This document shows positions 9,281 through 19,735 of a DNA stretch of 60,000 nt, one piece after another. The DNA is from Symbiodinium natans (taxonomy: Eukaryota; Sar; Dinophyceae; Suessiales; Symbiodiniaceae), in assembly GCA_905221605.1 (NCBI GenBank), contig CAJNDS010001680.1, positions 323,501 to 383,500 on the forward strand, in the 5' to 3' direction. A model generated the notes under the pieces. It was given only the letters and a program-made list of their open reading frames with translations. It had not been told where the DNA came from and did no database searches. Both the position numbers and the translations under genes were made by a program. Every line of letters starts with the position of its first letter. Positions within the stretch are counted from its first letter, which is position 1.

Positions 9281-9303
9281 CTTGAGCCAAAATGGTTTGC
9301 GGG
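9281..9303 (-). other. Relic of the dinoflagellate spliced leader
   Basis: On the minus strand the sequence is CCCGCAAA followed by CCATTTTGGCTCAAG. The last 15 nt are identical to the 3' part of the 22-nt dinoflagellate spliced leader. The upstream part is diverged (CCGCAAA against CCGTAG). It lies about 200 nt before the Gag ATG, in the correct orientation to be the 5' end of a trans-spliced mRNA that was copied back into the genome. Confidence 0.75.
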
Positions 9304-9521
9304 TATTTAACCCTTTCAACCTATACCATGCAACCTCCGCACCCTAAACCCAAATGTAGGGCTTAGGGTTTAGGGTTTAGGGTTTAAGGTGTAGGGTCAA
9401 GTAAGGGTTTAGGAAAGTTTAGGGGAGGGTTTGATGTTTAACGCCCAAGGACCTATACGTTGAGGGGTTTAGGCTTGTCTCATGTCGCCTTCCGCTTGCT
9501 GGCATCTGAATTCGCAGCCCT

Positions 9522-9631
9522 GCTTGGAGGTTCATGGGTAGTCATAAGTAGGGTTACACGTACCCTACGTAAGGTTATAAGTATAGTTATCCTTCTCATA
9601 ACCCTACTTATCACTACCCATGAACCTCCAC
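9522..9631. mobile_element. MITE family A, copy 1
   Basis: The arms TTGGAGGTTCATGGGTAGT and ACTACCCATGAACCTCCA form a near-perfect inverted repeat. The interior contains pairs such as AAGTAGGGTTA and TAACCCTACTT, so the whole element can fold into a hairpin. Confidence 0.75.
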
Positions 9632-9660
9632 AGAACCCAAAATCCTAAACCCTGAGCCTG

Positions 9661-9756
9661 TCACCACCTCCTTCGGCCATTGTTGCGGCGGCGTTCTCAG
9701 GTGGATCTTTGCCAGAAGTTCCCGTGTACGGGGTCTTGGCCTCAGGAGACATGAGG
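9661..9756 (+). other. Exon-like island X1
   Basis: 32 codons are open on the plus strand, with GC-rich third positions (ending PEVPVYGVLASGDM). It sits between MITE A copy 1 and a non-repetitive stretch. It could be an exon or a captured gene fragment; no homolog was recognised. Confidence 0.2.
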
Positions 9757-10088
9757 GTTTATCCTTAAGAATTCTGCCTTTGAATTTTTTTAGGCATTAT
9801 GTTTCGATTAGGGTTCCACGGGAAGTATAAAGTACTAAAATCATGTGTCCTTTGATTTGACAGCCTATTTTGCCAGCCAAGGGCCTCATAGTTTTTGGTT
9901 TAGGGTCTAGCTTCTTGCGCTTTCTCGTGTGCATTTTGCTTTGCTTGGGGCTTCTGGGGTTCTGCGCCCCCTAGCATGCAAGCGGACACTCTCAGCCCTG
10001 CCCTAACCTAGCCCCCCCTTTAACGGGCTTCTATCCACAGTTCGGGTTGAGGGTTTAAGGTTTAGGATTAAGGGTTCAGGCTGCAGGG

Positions 10089-10172
10089 TTTGAACAAGAA
10101 GCCGGCGTGTGCTGCTCTTGCAGTGGGGCATACGCTGTGCAGGTTACATTGCAAGTGTTGCCGGGGGGAGGT
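10089..10172 (+). other. Exon-like island X2
   Basis: 28 open codons (EQEAGVCCSCSGAYAVQVTL) follow a TTTAGG-type tract directly. Composition is coding-like, but the family is unknown. Confidence 0.18.
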
Positions 10173-10490
10173 GTAAGCCCGACACCTCAGTGAGATAATT
10201 AGCAAGAAGCTCTATTGGTCCTAGAGTCCTAAACCTTAAACAAAACCGGCCTACCTGTAGGCGAACTGTACACATCACCTTATCACCTGATGTCGACCGG
10301 TCAGGGAGATGTAATCTTGTTTTCAACTACCATCAAGAAGAATTAGGGTGTTTGGGGATAGGGCTTGGCTGTCTACAGTGACTACAGTGCAGGGTTAAGA
10401 TGGGTTCGGGGTGCAGGGTTTCATTGGTGGCCCACATCAATTTTGCCCGAATTCAAAACAAGCCGCCGATTCTTCGACCAGTTCTCTGAA

Positions 10491-10549
10491 CCTTAAACCC
10501 TAAGAAACCCTAAGAAACCCTAAGAAACCCTAAACCCTAAACCCTAAGC
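10491..10549. repeat. Telomeric-type tract CCCTAAGAAA / CCCTAAA
   Basis: Three 10-nt variant units (CCCTAAGAAA) precede ordinary CCCTAAA units, so a mutated unit was amplified locally. Confidence 0.85.
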
Positions 10550-10618
10550 CAGGTCTCGGCTGCCCTGCGGAGCGCAGATTCAGGCTAGCACCTTGGGGTT
10601 GCTGGGCATTTCTTTGGC

Positions 10619-10677
10619 TTTAGGGTTTAGGGTTTAGAGTTTAGGGTTTAGAGTTTAGGGTTTAGGCTTTAGGTTTG
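10619..10677. repeat. TTTAGGG tract with TTTAGAG variants
   Basis: About eight heptamers are seen on the plus strand, alternating TTTAGGG and TTTAGAG. Confidence 0.85.
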
Positions 10678-11041
10678 ACTTAGAGCATCATGGGTAGTTA
10701 AAGGTGGGGTCATATGTAGGGTAACTATAACTGTTTAACAAGGCTTTACTGCGCTGTTCAGCGCTTGACCTGTTCAAAGAAAGGGAAATCTCAGCAGTGC
10801 ACAAACAGACCCGACGTGGAAACTCGCCAAGGAAAACGCAACGACAGGAAGCGATTTCATCCAAGAGAATGCGGTGAGAGTGTGAGTGCTCTCAAATGCA
10901 TGCCGAACCTTGCAACCCTAAACCCCTAAGTCCTAAAGGGCCCAGGAAGCTTTCGGTGTTCAGGATCACCGGCCAACCTTGCCCTGTGGACTTGTGACCA
11001 TCCTCCTTGCAATTTGTTGAATAATCCTCGGGGCCCCAACC

Positions 11042-11193
11042 CCTACTATTTGCTTAAACACCCCGGCAAAAAAAACAATCATCCCTATATTGCCCTTATA
11101 AGGAAGGATATGTTATATATATATGTATATATATATATATATATATATTTGTTTGTTTTTTTTTGGGGGGTGGGGTTCTTAAGCAAATAGTAG
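11042..11193. mobile_element. MITE family G, copy 1
   Basis: CTACTATTTGCTTAAACACC at the left pairs with GGTTCTTAAGCAAATAGTAG at the right. The centre holds an (AT)n microsatellite and a T/G run. Confidence 0.65.
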
Positions 11194-11307
11194 ACCCCGA
11201 ACCACAAAATAGAGCTCCTTAAGCCCCTTAGGCTCCTTGAACTCGTTAGCCCAAAATCCCCAAACTCCTGCAAGCTCCTATGAGGCCTCCTTAAGCTCGT
11301 TAGCACC

Positions 11308-11369
11308 CAAAACCCTAGGGTTTAGGGTTTGGGGTTTAGAGTTTAAGGTTTAGGGTTTAGGGTTTAGAA
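11308..11369. repeat. TTTAGGG tract
   Basis: About eight G-strand units with point variants lie on the plus strand. Confidence 0.85.
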
Positions 11370-11524
11370 CCCGCCCGGAGGATCAGGCCAGTCGGGGTTG
11401 GGCTCACTCAAGAAGACCCCTTAGAGCCCAGGACTTCCCCAGATTTACGCAGCCAATATTTGAACTTTACACGTTTTTGGGGCCTCCTTATTTAGTAGGC
11501 AAAATGAAGTGTGGCCTTGAAAAC

Positions 11525-11620
11525 GTAGGTTCCGGGTTTCGGGTTCGGGGTTTGGGGTTTAGGGTTTGGTGTTGGGGGTTTAGGGTTTGGGTCCTAAACC
11601 CTAAACCCTAATTAACCCTA
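11525..11620. repeat. Head-to-head telomeric tract
   Basis: TTTGGGG/TTTAGGG units run up to about 11590 and are followed at once by CCCTAAA units. G-strand then C-strand is the arrangement produced when two telomere-type ends join. Confidence 0.75.
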
Positions 11621-12012
11621 AACCGGATGAGGCCTCATATCCGCAGGGCATGGCCTTTCGCAATGCCAGCGAGGCCTCGCGCATTCTGCAAGGCCATATA
11701 AAGGCTCATAAGCTCCAGAAACTCTAAACTGCTGGTCGCTTAGGGTTTAGGGTTTCGGGTTTTCTTTGTTGCGGCATTGCCGAATTTAGGGCACTTGAAG
11801 GTTCAGGCGGGTTATACGCACCTTGGTCAAGGCCAGAACCACTAAGCACTGTAGCTAGTCTTACTTCTCTCCCAAACCTTAAATCCCTAAACCGTACTTA
11901 GACTTGCAACCGTACTTGTATCATGGTTTCAGTCTATTTAAGCTTCATTAAGGTTATTTAAGGGGGAGCCTAGGAGGGTAGTATAGAGGGGGGCAGTCGG
12001 GAAACCCATGAT

Positions 12013-12126
12013 TACCCTGAGGGTCCATGTACCTCATTGTTATACACTTGGGCCCCAAAGTCCCTTTTTAGGAAGTACTTTAAGGCCCAAGTGTTTCCTA
12101 TTGAGGTACATGGACCCTTAGGGTTA
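12013..12126. mobile_element. MITE family C, copy 1 (complete)
   Basis: GAGGGTCCATGTACCTCA pairs with TGAGGTACATGGACCCTT. The interior pair CACTTGGGCC and GGCCCAAGTG extends the hairpin. The ends read like partial telomeric heptamers (CCCTxAGGG). Confidence 0.72.
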
Positions 12127-12462
12127 TACTTCCCCCATGACCCTTCAAGTAGGCGCCTCGGGTCAGCACCTCCCCGCTCCTGCCCGCTCCCTCTTGGCAT
12201 CGACAGGACAAAATCTCTAGGCGTTGGACTCTCCCCTAAACCCTAAACGATATTCCCCTAAAGAAGCATTCCACAAGCTCTAACGCCCCCCAAGGTGTCC
12301 AGAATCGAAGGCTAAATGCCAAAAAGTCCCGCATCGAACCCCGAAACCCCGAAATGATAACCCTAAGCCTACAAAGTCGTGGCATCAAAAACCCAACGGC
12401 CTGAGTATCCGGAAAGCCTTAAACCCAAAACCCTCAACCCAGGCCTGAAACCCTCCCCGACA

Positions 12463-12545
12463 ACCTAAACCCTAAGCCCTGAAGCCTAAACCCTAAGCCC
12501 TAAGCCCTAAGCCCTAAGCCCTAAGCCCTAAACCCTAAACCCTTA
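12463..12545. repeat. CCCTAAG / CCCTAAA tract
   Basis: The block switches from CCCTAAA to about five CCCTAAG units and back. Confidence 0.85.
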
Positions 12546-13107
12546 ACCCAAGCCCAAGCATCCCTAAACCCTAGACCCGAAACCCCACCCCCCAAGCCGT
12601 AAGCTGTTGAGGTCAAGAGCCGGGCAGGGACGGGCCAGGCGTTCACCAGGACTTGTGTTGGGCCCTTACGGCGAGGTTTAGGGTTTAGGGTCTAGGGTTT
12701 AGGGTTTAGGGTTTAGGGGTACATCTTTGTCCGAGTTCCAAGTACAGGTGAGCCTAGGGTGAGGTGTCAGGGTGTAAGGATGTCGGGCATGGTGTGTCCA
12801 GGTCCGGTCTGAGTTTTTGTTGGTTCGAATTTCATTTTTCGAGCTTCTAAGAAACTAAAGAAAGTCAATGTAGAAAGAATACCAGTCATGTTTCAACAGC
12901 AGAACCTTTTTTTGAAATCGAAGCACATGATGGATTAGATGAGACATCCAAAAAGCACGCTTACAACAATAACAATGTTTTGAAGCCAATATATATATAT
13001 ATATGTGTTGCAACTTCCGATTTTCCCGATACTCCAAAAGAATACGAGGTTTGCCAGCTGGAGGTCTAGGGGAGGATCGAATGTATGGTGTCAGGTCTGA
13101 CGTTGTC

Positions 13108-13144
13108 CTAAACCCTAAACCCTAAACCCTTAGGGTTTAGGGCA
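13108..13144. repeat. Divergent (C-strand then G-strand) telomeric tract
   Basis: Three CCCTAAA units are followed directly by TTAGGGTTTAGGG, the opposite polarity to the junctions at 11.6 and 55.5 kb. Confidence 0.75.
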
Positions 13145-13543
13145 GCCCGAATAGGACGCGCCATGCCCTGGGTTGCTGGGCTTAGGGTTTATAGGGTTTA
13201 GGGCTGCAGTAGACCCCAAAAAGTTGGAAATCTTTTTACGGACAAATAGTGGCTGGGATTCCCTATAATTGCTTTAAACTCTTCGGGATTGAGGCTAGTG
13301 AGTTTCCAACTTTTTCGGCTTCTACTATACAATGTTTAGGGTTGCTCTGGCTTGGAGAGCGGCTTACTGTTATTTTCGGGTTGGACTTTATTTCATATTT
13401 TTGATAGATTCCGTTTTTTGTTCCTATTCTTCATGTTTTACAAGATGATTCCTAAACTTGACCCCCTCACTCCAAAACTTCAAGCCCTAAACTCTAAATG
13501 TGGAATGTGGGGACACATTGTGCCAAAGATTCGTGCATGAGAA

Positions 13544-13645
13544 TTGGGATGCTCCCCCTTATACTAACAGTACTGAAAAGGGATTATAACAGGGCGGTAC
13601 TATAATCCCTATTAAGGACTGTTAGTATGAGGGGGAACATCCCAA
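13544..13645. mobile_element. MITE family B, copy 1
   Basis: TTGGGATGCTCCCCCTTATA pairs with TATGAGGGGGAACATCCCAA, and ACTAACAGTACT with GGACTGTTAGTA. The element is palindromic almost to its centre. Confidence 0.75.
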
Positions 13646-13772
13646 AATAGTGTATGATAAGGTCATTGTTCTCTAGCTTTCCAGGGGCCTTGTCCGCGCT
13701 GAGGCACCGCCGAGGCTGGTGGAGACGTTCGCCGAGACGCTTATTGCAGGCAAGGGCAACGGCCTTCATTGC

Positions 13773-13809
13773 CCTAAACCCTAAACCCTAAACCCTAAAC
13801 CCTAAACCC
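13773..13809. repeat. CCCTAAA tract, about 5 units
   Basis: These are perfect C-strand heptamers. Confidence 0.85.
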
Positions 13810-14332
13810 TGGACTGTGCCTAGGGAAGTTCCCATGCGTTTAGTTCCTACATGGCCATGACATGGCCATGTTTGCAAGTTGCGGTACCTAGTCATGTCTC
13901 CGGCGATTAAGTGCGACCCACAACCTTGAAGATTGCTGCTGTAGTCTACAGGGCTGAGGGCCCGAGGGCTCATGGGATTTAGGATTTAGGGTTTAGGGTT
14001 TAGGGTTTAGGGCCACAGCTAAAGTGATGAGATCTCGTAATTTGGCCGGAGCTGGTATGACCCGTACCCAAACTGTCGGCAAATTCTTCTAGCGGCCCCC
14101 TAGCTAGAGGTGCAGGAACCCTAAACCCTAAACCATGAATCCGTAAAACCTAAAACTGTTTCTTGCACAATTTCGGCTGGAAGTCCTGTAACCCTAAGCC
14201 TCCTGTATTTGTAGTTAGAAATGGCAAGGGGCCCCCTCCTCGTAAGGCACTTGCAACCCAGCTGTAGGTTAGATGTCCCTGATCTGTCTGTGTGGTAAGG
14301 CCGGCCCTTCTTTGTAGGGTCTCAGGTGGGGC

Positions 14333-14390
14333 CCTAAACCCTAAACCCTAAACCCTAAACCCTAAACCCTAAACCCTAAACCCTAAACCG
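14333..14390. repeat. CCCTAAA tract, about 8 units
   Basis: Perfect heptamers end directly at island X3. Confidence 0.88.
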
Positions 14391-14395
14391 CCCCT

Positions 14396-14476
14396 CCGAT
14401 GCCGTCGTCAGGCGACCAGGTGCAGATCAAATGGAGCCAGCCAGTGCGCTTTGCACCGAGAGGCACGGGCCGCTGG
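14396..14476 (+). other. Exon-like island X3
   Basis: 27 open codons (GDQVQIKWSQPVRFAPRGTG) lie between a C-strand tract and a G-strand tract. The codon use is GC-rich and the family is unknown. Confidence 0.22.
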
Positions 14477-15112
14477 GTTGAGGGTTTAGGGTTTAGGGTT
14501 GGGGTTTACCCCATCAGTGTTAGGGATCCTTTTTACTTTTTGGGTTATGGGCTTTCTTATATATGAACAAAAAGGATCCTTTTTTCTTCCTAGGGGAACA
14601 GGGATTAAGTTTAGGGTGTAAGTGTTTAGTGGTTAGGGGCTTTAGGGTTTAGGGGCTTTGGGGCTATGGGGGCAAATTGGGTTTTGAGTTCAGGTTTGCG
14701 GTCTCTGGTCTGCGGTAAGGGGCGCCTCTACCCTTCATATGAACCCATCATCCCATCCTCTCGATCTCCCTGCTAAAAGCAATAATATATGAAATACATA
14801 GTGTGTGCATGATTATATATATATATATATAGAGCATGTATCATTTAAACACATAAATCTAGTCTTAAGATGAACCCCGTAATCGCGAAACGTGTGCAAA
14901 CATGCTTAGGTTACAAGATCCGAACAGCACAGGGCCATTAGATGTTACACTCGGAAGCCCTGAAGCCTAAACCCGAAGCCCTGAACCCTGAACCCTAAAC
15001 CCTAAGAGCCCTTAGAGGTATGCAATGCGGCCAGGCCGGTCCAAGCAGCATCGCTTCAGTCTCTGCCACGCCGCTACGCCCGGGGGCTGCAGAAATGGGA
15101 TGACACTGACTG

Positions 15113-15136
15113 CGGGGGGGGGGGGGGGGGGGGGGA
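15113..15136. repeat. Poly-G run
   Basis: More than 20 consecutive G are present, prone to G-quadruplex formation and to sequencing length error. Confidence 0.9.
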
Positions 15137-15630
15137 ATTTCAACACGGGCCTCTATTGAAGTAGATTCCCTCTCTAGTTTACCCTCTAGTTTATAGGGTG
15201 CCAAAACAGCCCCTAAACCCTAGACTCTGCCTTAATTTCTTCTGCTGCAAGAAATGACAGGGTAGTTCTATGGTTCCTTAGTGTGGTCCCTTGCCTTCTT
15301 TAAATGGGTTCTGATGTATGAGCCCTTGGGTTCTATCGGGTATACTAGGGGTACATGAGGGGTCCCCATTTCAGGGCCCTATGTAGCGACCCTTAAAAGA
15401 AAGGATTCTGGGGTCAGTTTCGGGCTTCAGACCGTGCAGGGATGTCGCGTAGTTTAGGGTTTAGGGTCTTATAGGGTTTAGGGTTTAGGGTTGAAAATGC
15501 CGTTCTGTTTGCCACAGCCTGCCTTCGCAACGAGCCCCTTGTCTACGACAAGGTCTCCATACAAATGAAACAAAAAGCACGACTCCCAGGCTGCTCATGG
15601 TACACCCGAGTAGTACCTTTTCATCATATG

Positions 15631-15693
15631 GGGGGTTTCCGAACTTAAAGGACATCCTACTATTTGGGGGTCCCCTATTTTCGTAAACTCCCA
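15631..15693 (+). mobile_element. MITE family F, copy 1 (short)
   Basis: It shares CATCCTACTATTTGGGGGTC and TTTTCGTAAACTCCC with the other F copies. The left end reads GGGGGTTTCCGAA. Confidence 0.6.
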
Positions 15694-15854
15694 TGTCAGA
15701 AGGCTTAGGCTTGTTGTGCACCCTTGGGGAAGCTTGACATGAGCTGGACCGGTGAGGCAAGAATTGGCCTGCCCCATCGAGAACCAGGCGGGCTCAATAA
15801 GCTCTAAGAATAATGGGGTATACGGGCCATAGTTGATTTCAAGAAGAGTATGAG

Positions 15855-15956
15855 TTGGGATGTTCCACCTTTATGCTAACAGTCCTCAATACGGATTATA
15901 ATCGGGGGCACTATAATCCCGGTCAAGGACTGTTAGCATCAGGGGGAACATCGCAA
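15855..15956. mobile_element. MITE family B, copy 2
   Basis: The arms TTGGGATGTTCCACCTTTAT and CAGGGGGAACATCGCAAA pair with a few mismatches. Its interior ATTATAAT/ATTATAGT matches copy 1. Confidence 0.72.
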
Positions 15957-16079
15957 AGTATGAGGCTAGTGCCAGTGCCTTCATAAAGGCGAGTATAGGG
16001 CCCATGAAGAGCAGGTTCGGGGTAGAAGCATGAACACCATGCCCTACCTGGAGTGATCCTTGACCTTGACAGAAGGGCA

Positions 16080-16122
16080 TATAGACCCTAGACCCTAGAC
16101 CCTAAACCCTAAACCCTAAACC

Positions 16123-16154
<32 letters not shown>

Positions 16155-16188
16155 ACCCTAAACCCTAAACCCTAAACCCTAAACCCTA
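16080..16188. repeat. CCCTAAA / CCCTCAA tract
   Basis: CCCTAGA, CCCTAAA and about five consecutive CCCTCAA units form sub-blocks of one array. Confidence 0.87.
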
Positions 16189-16613
16189 CCCCACCCTGGA
16201 GCCCTGGATGCTACTGAGGTTGTCGGGCTTTGGGTGTTTAGGGTTTAGGGTTAAGGGCACAGACATTCCGGTAAGGCAAGGGCAAAAAAAGGTCGACGTT
16301 TTGAGGCTGACAAGGTTTGTAGAGGTTATTCGGTTTCTATAGGGTTGTTTACGGCTCATGGGGGTTGGAGGGTGTTTAGCATGTATGGGTTACGTTTTAG
16401 TTTTAAGGCATTACCAATAAGGTTATGACAACGGTAACCCCTTATCCCAGATGATAAGCCTGGATCTAAACACCTATGAACGTCCGAGTAGTCTACAGTC
16501 TAGGGATTTCTTGGGCTCAGGGTTTAGGGTCGATGCGAAGAGTTCTGAAGAAGAAGGGCGGCCACGGCAGCTTCTGTCGCAGGTCTTCGACGACGAGTCG
16601 AAGGCGCGCGGGG

Positions 16614-16736
16614 TAGGGGTTTAGGGTTTAGGGTTAAGGGTTTAGGATTTAGGGTTTAGGGTTTGTTTTAGGGCTTAGGGCTTAGGGTTTAGGGTGTGGG
16701 GTTTATAGGGTTCAGGGTTTAGGGTTTAGGATTTTC
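16614..16736. repeat. Degenerate TTTAGGG tract
   Basis: Many G-strand units carry scattered substitutions. Confidence 0.82.
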
Positions 16737-16796
16737 AGGCCGGAGCCGCAGCAGTCCTGGGTTCAAAGAAAGGGGTTAGGGTGAGGGTTCAGCGTT

Positions 16797-16877
16797 TAGG
16801 TTTAGGGTTTAGGGTTTAGGGTTTAGGGTTTAGGGTTTAGGGTTTAGGGTTTAGGGTTTAGGGTTTAGGGTTTAGGG
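16797..16877. repeat. TTTAGGG tract, about 11 perfect units
   Basis: This is a near-perfect run and so probably recently added or homogenised. Confidence 0.9.
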
Positions 16878-17031
16878 TGTTTAAGGTCATCTCAGCCCCA
16901 AGCATGAAGCAGCTTTAGGTTCAAAGGAGGCTAGCATGCCTGGTACTGTTGGTGACGGTTCTCCACCTGGTCGGAGAATGAATGGAAGCAAAAGACGCTA
17001 AAAAAAGAAGTCCTTATACATTATCAGACAT

Positions 17032-17133
17032 GGTTTTTTTTTCGAAATTAGGGGGTACCTTATTGGGGTCCTTATTAGAAGGGGTCCTACTATTTGGGGT
17101 AGATGTTGGGTCCCTTCTTTTCGTAAACCCCCA
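17032..17133 (+). mobile_element. MITE family F, copy 2
   Basis: TTTTTCGAAATTAGGGGGTA at the left and TTTTCGTAAACCCCCA at the right flank GGGTCCTACTATTTGGGG. Confidence 0.65.
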
Positions 17134-17440
17134 CATGTATGTGTGTACATGTGTCTGCATCTTGCATCTCAAAGGGTTCTAGCCGTCCTTTTCGCAGGTG
17201 TTTCCTTGTACCGGTCCTGGCGGCGACTGCGCGACCCGGCTGCTGTTATAAGGGCTATGAGCTGTATTAGGATTTAGGGTTTAGGGTTTAGGGTCTAGGG
17301 TTTAGTTAGGGAACGTGGATCCAGGAGGAGAGGCCAATTAGCTTCGCACCTGGCAGGCCTTAGAACCCTGTAGAGTTGCGCGTGTCCTAGAGGCTTTTGC
17401 CAAGGGTAGCTTCCAGTTACCCTATTTTGAACCCCAGTTC

Positions 17441-17580
17441 TACTTGGAGGTTCATGGTACTTATTAACCCACCTGCAGGTATATTTGTACTTATAGCCAT
17501 ATTTGGGCACTTAAGGGGTTTATAAGTGGGTTATAAGTACAGTTATTATGGGTTAATAAGTACCCTTGAACCTCCAAGTA
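17441..17580. mobile_element. MITE family A, copy 2
   Basis: TACTTGGAGGTTCATGGTAC pairs with GTACCCTTGAACCTCCAAGTA. It is the longest intact copy (140 bp), with inner pairing TTATAACCC/GGGTTATAA. Confidence 0.75.
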
Positions 17581-18051
17581 GCTGCCCAGGAACCTCCAAG
17601 TACACTCGACATCTCGACACCCTGATCGACCCCGAGCTCCAGGGATTAGGGTTTAGGGTTTAGGGTTCAGGGTTTAGGGTTTAGGGTTGAGGGTTCGTTG
17701 ACACTGTGAGTTTTGTGGGAGCTCTCAGAAGGGCCGATTGGGGGTGGGGTTGGGGGGTATCTTGAAGAATAAGACCCTAAAAGTTGAGGGTTTAGGACTT
17801 TGGGTAAAAGCTAAAGATCAAGGCTTCTTTACCCCAAGCTTCCCTGTATGCCTGAGCTTGGCAAATTTTCGAAGCCCTGAGTCTAAGCTCCCCAACACAC
17901 CCGGCCCTAAACCCTAAACCTAAACCCTCGCCCTCGAAACCCTCAAACCCTGCACTCAAACTCCAGAAGCAAACTCAACAATCGAGACCATCGGAACCCC
18001 TAAAACTTACAAACCGCATGGAGCCCATGCCCCCCCTCCCCCCCCCTTCCC

Positions 18052-18292
18052 TACTAAACCCTAAAACCCTAAACCCTACTTATACCCATGAGCCTTCAAG
18101 TAGAGCCCTAAACCCTAAACCCTAAACCCTATACCCTATACCCTATACCCTATACCCTATACCCTATACCCTATACCCTATACCCTAAACCCTAAACCCT
18201 AAACCCTAAACCCTAAACCCTAAACCCTAAACCCTAAACCCTAAACCCTAAACCCTAAACCCTAAACCCTAAACCCTAAACCCTAAACCCTG
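18052..18292. repeat. CCCTAAA array with a homogenised CCCTATA block
   Basis: About eight consecutive CCCTATA units lie at 18128-18187, inside ordinary CCCTAAA units. A family A right-end fragment (TACCCATGAGCCTTCAAGTA) interrupts the array at 18079-18102. Confidence 0.9.
18079..18102. mobile_element. MITE family A, right-end fragment inside a telomeric array
   Basis: Only the terminal 24 nt survive, with C-strand heptamers on both sides. Confidence 0.6.
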
Positions 18293-18398
18293 ACCCGGGC
18301 TCAGGCCATCTGGTCCGTCAAGGCCCGGGCCCCCCATGTCAAGGCTTAAAGCGCACGACTTGTGGGTTTCGAAACAGTGGGTTTCGCGTTTATATAGG

Positions 18399-18475
18399 GT
18401 TTGGGTAGGGTTTAGGGTTTAGGGTTTAGGGTTTAGGGTTTAGGGTTTAGGGTTTAGGGTTTAGGGTTTATATAG
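18399..18475. repeat. TTTAGGG tract, about 9 units
   Basis: The array is perfect and is followed by degenerate TATAGGGTTT units. Confidence 0.88.
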
Positions 18476-18832
18476 GTTTTTTTAATAGGGTTTTATATAG
18501 GGTTAGGGTTTTACATAGGTTTTATATAGGGTTTCTATTGGGTTATATATGTGTAGGGTTGAGAAGGTTTAGGGTTTAGTGTTGAGGGTCTAGGTTTTAC
18601 AGGGCTTGCATTGGGTCATGTATCGTGGTATGGTGTGTTAGTGGCATATGGGATTTCATGGTGGTCTGCACAAGACGCATGTTGGGCTCCTATAGAAGAA
18701 GGATTATAGTGCTTCGAGATGCGTCGGAGGCCTTATGGTTGGATTAACCCATATGGTCACTTCGCTACATTCGAGGGGCTTACGCCAACTAGACTGCCTG
18801 CAGCAATTCAATTCGGGCCTTCTTTTTAAAAT

Positions 18833-18955
18833 CTCTTGGAGGTCATGGGTAGTTGTAAGTAGGGCTATAAGTAAAGTAACTGTCATTAAAGGTGGTTATA
18901 GCCTTCTTTGGGGTACTTGTAACCTTTCTTATAACTACCCATGAACCTTCAAGTA
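18833..18955. mobile_element. MITE family A, copy 3
   Basis: The left arm CTTGGAGGTCATGGGTAGT (one base missing) pairs with ACTACCCATGAACCTTCAAG. Confidence 0.72.
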
Positions 18956-19735
18956 CCTGAGCTAGACGACCCTGCAGTTAGCGTAGCGTGTGGAACACGC
19001 AGGGTCGAAGTATGTGGATTGCAGGCGCTCGTAGGATGTAGTTGAGTTTCAGGGCACCAGTGTTCAGGGTGGGACGTTACAGGTCAGGAGCTCATTGTCA
19101 CCAAGTGAGGAGCATTCAGAGACAAGGCGGCTTGATGCTAGCTGTTTGAAAAGGGGGGTTCATAAGCTTGAAGAGATCCCCAGAAGTATTGTTCCCGGAG
19201 CCCTGAAAAAATACCCTAAAACACCTTAAAGTACCCCAAAATACAACCACAAGGGCCTAGAATAGAATAATATTGTTCATGGCTACAGTCCAGGGAACTG
19301 CTGCCTTGGACACCCAATAGACCCCAAGCCGTCCATGCCCTCAAAGCTCGAAGCGAAAGTAAACCCTGAAAACAAAAAGAAATTCCTAAAAAGCCTTTAA
19401 ACTACACCCCCCCCCCCCAAAAAAAAAAAAAATCCTTTCAGATGACCCCAGGAGACCCTTCAAAGACCCCCCAAAAAAAAGACTCTAAAGAAGAGCAACA
19501 CAGAAGACCCTACAGTAAACTCTATAGAGTTGGAACATGGTTTAAGGACGATTAGGGCCGGGATTCCGCGATTCTGCTTGGTAACCCTCTTGAGGCATGA
19601 GCTACTGAGCCCTAGCTGAGGTGGATCCGGCGAAGCTGCCAAGCTGCGGAGGCCGTAAGGGTTCAGGGCTTTGGATTCCAAGAGATCCCCTATATCTCCT
19701 GTATAGTTGTAAGAAAATAAAGGTTCTAGGGTTGT
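18956..19735. other. Unique stretch without recognised gene
   Basis: It contains a short poly-C/poly-A run at about 19405-19430. It has no telomeric tract, no long ORF and no MITE that I could match. Confidence 0.4.

Larger units (their letters stand above)
1..9303 (-). mobile_element. Degraded Ty1/copia-type retrotransposon (gag-pol), 3' end beyond the window
   Basis: On the minus strand the order Gag, zinc fingers, protease, methyltransferase-like domain, integrase, oxygenase-like domain, RT, RNase H is seen. Integrase before RT is the Ty1/copia (Pseudoviridae) order. The coding frame changes near 8747, 8330, 8275, 7300, 7100, 5950, 4811 and 3290, and in-frame TAG codons lie at 3201-3199 and 2283-2281, so this copy cannot make one polyprotein by ordinary translation. 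The 5' boundary is put at a spliced-leader relic. No LTR can be identified, because the other end is outside the window. If the relic marks the true 5' end, this may be a retrotransposed trans-spliced mRNA rather than an ordinary LTR insertion. Confidence 0.85.

Noticed and set aside
9314-9328. Possible primer-binding site and LTR edge (CAACCTATACCA followed by TG)
   Set aside because: The TGGTAT start on the minus strand resembles an initiator-tRNA site, but the match fails after six or seven bases and it lies upstream of the spliced-leader relic.
12800-12830. tRNA B-box-like GGTTCGAATTTC
   Set aside because: No A box or acceptor stem can be formed around it.
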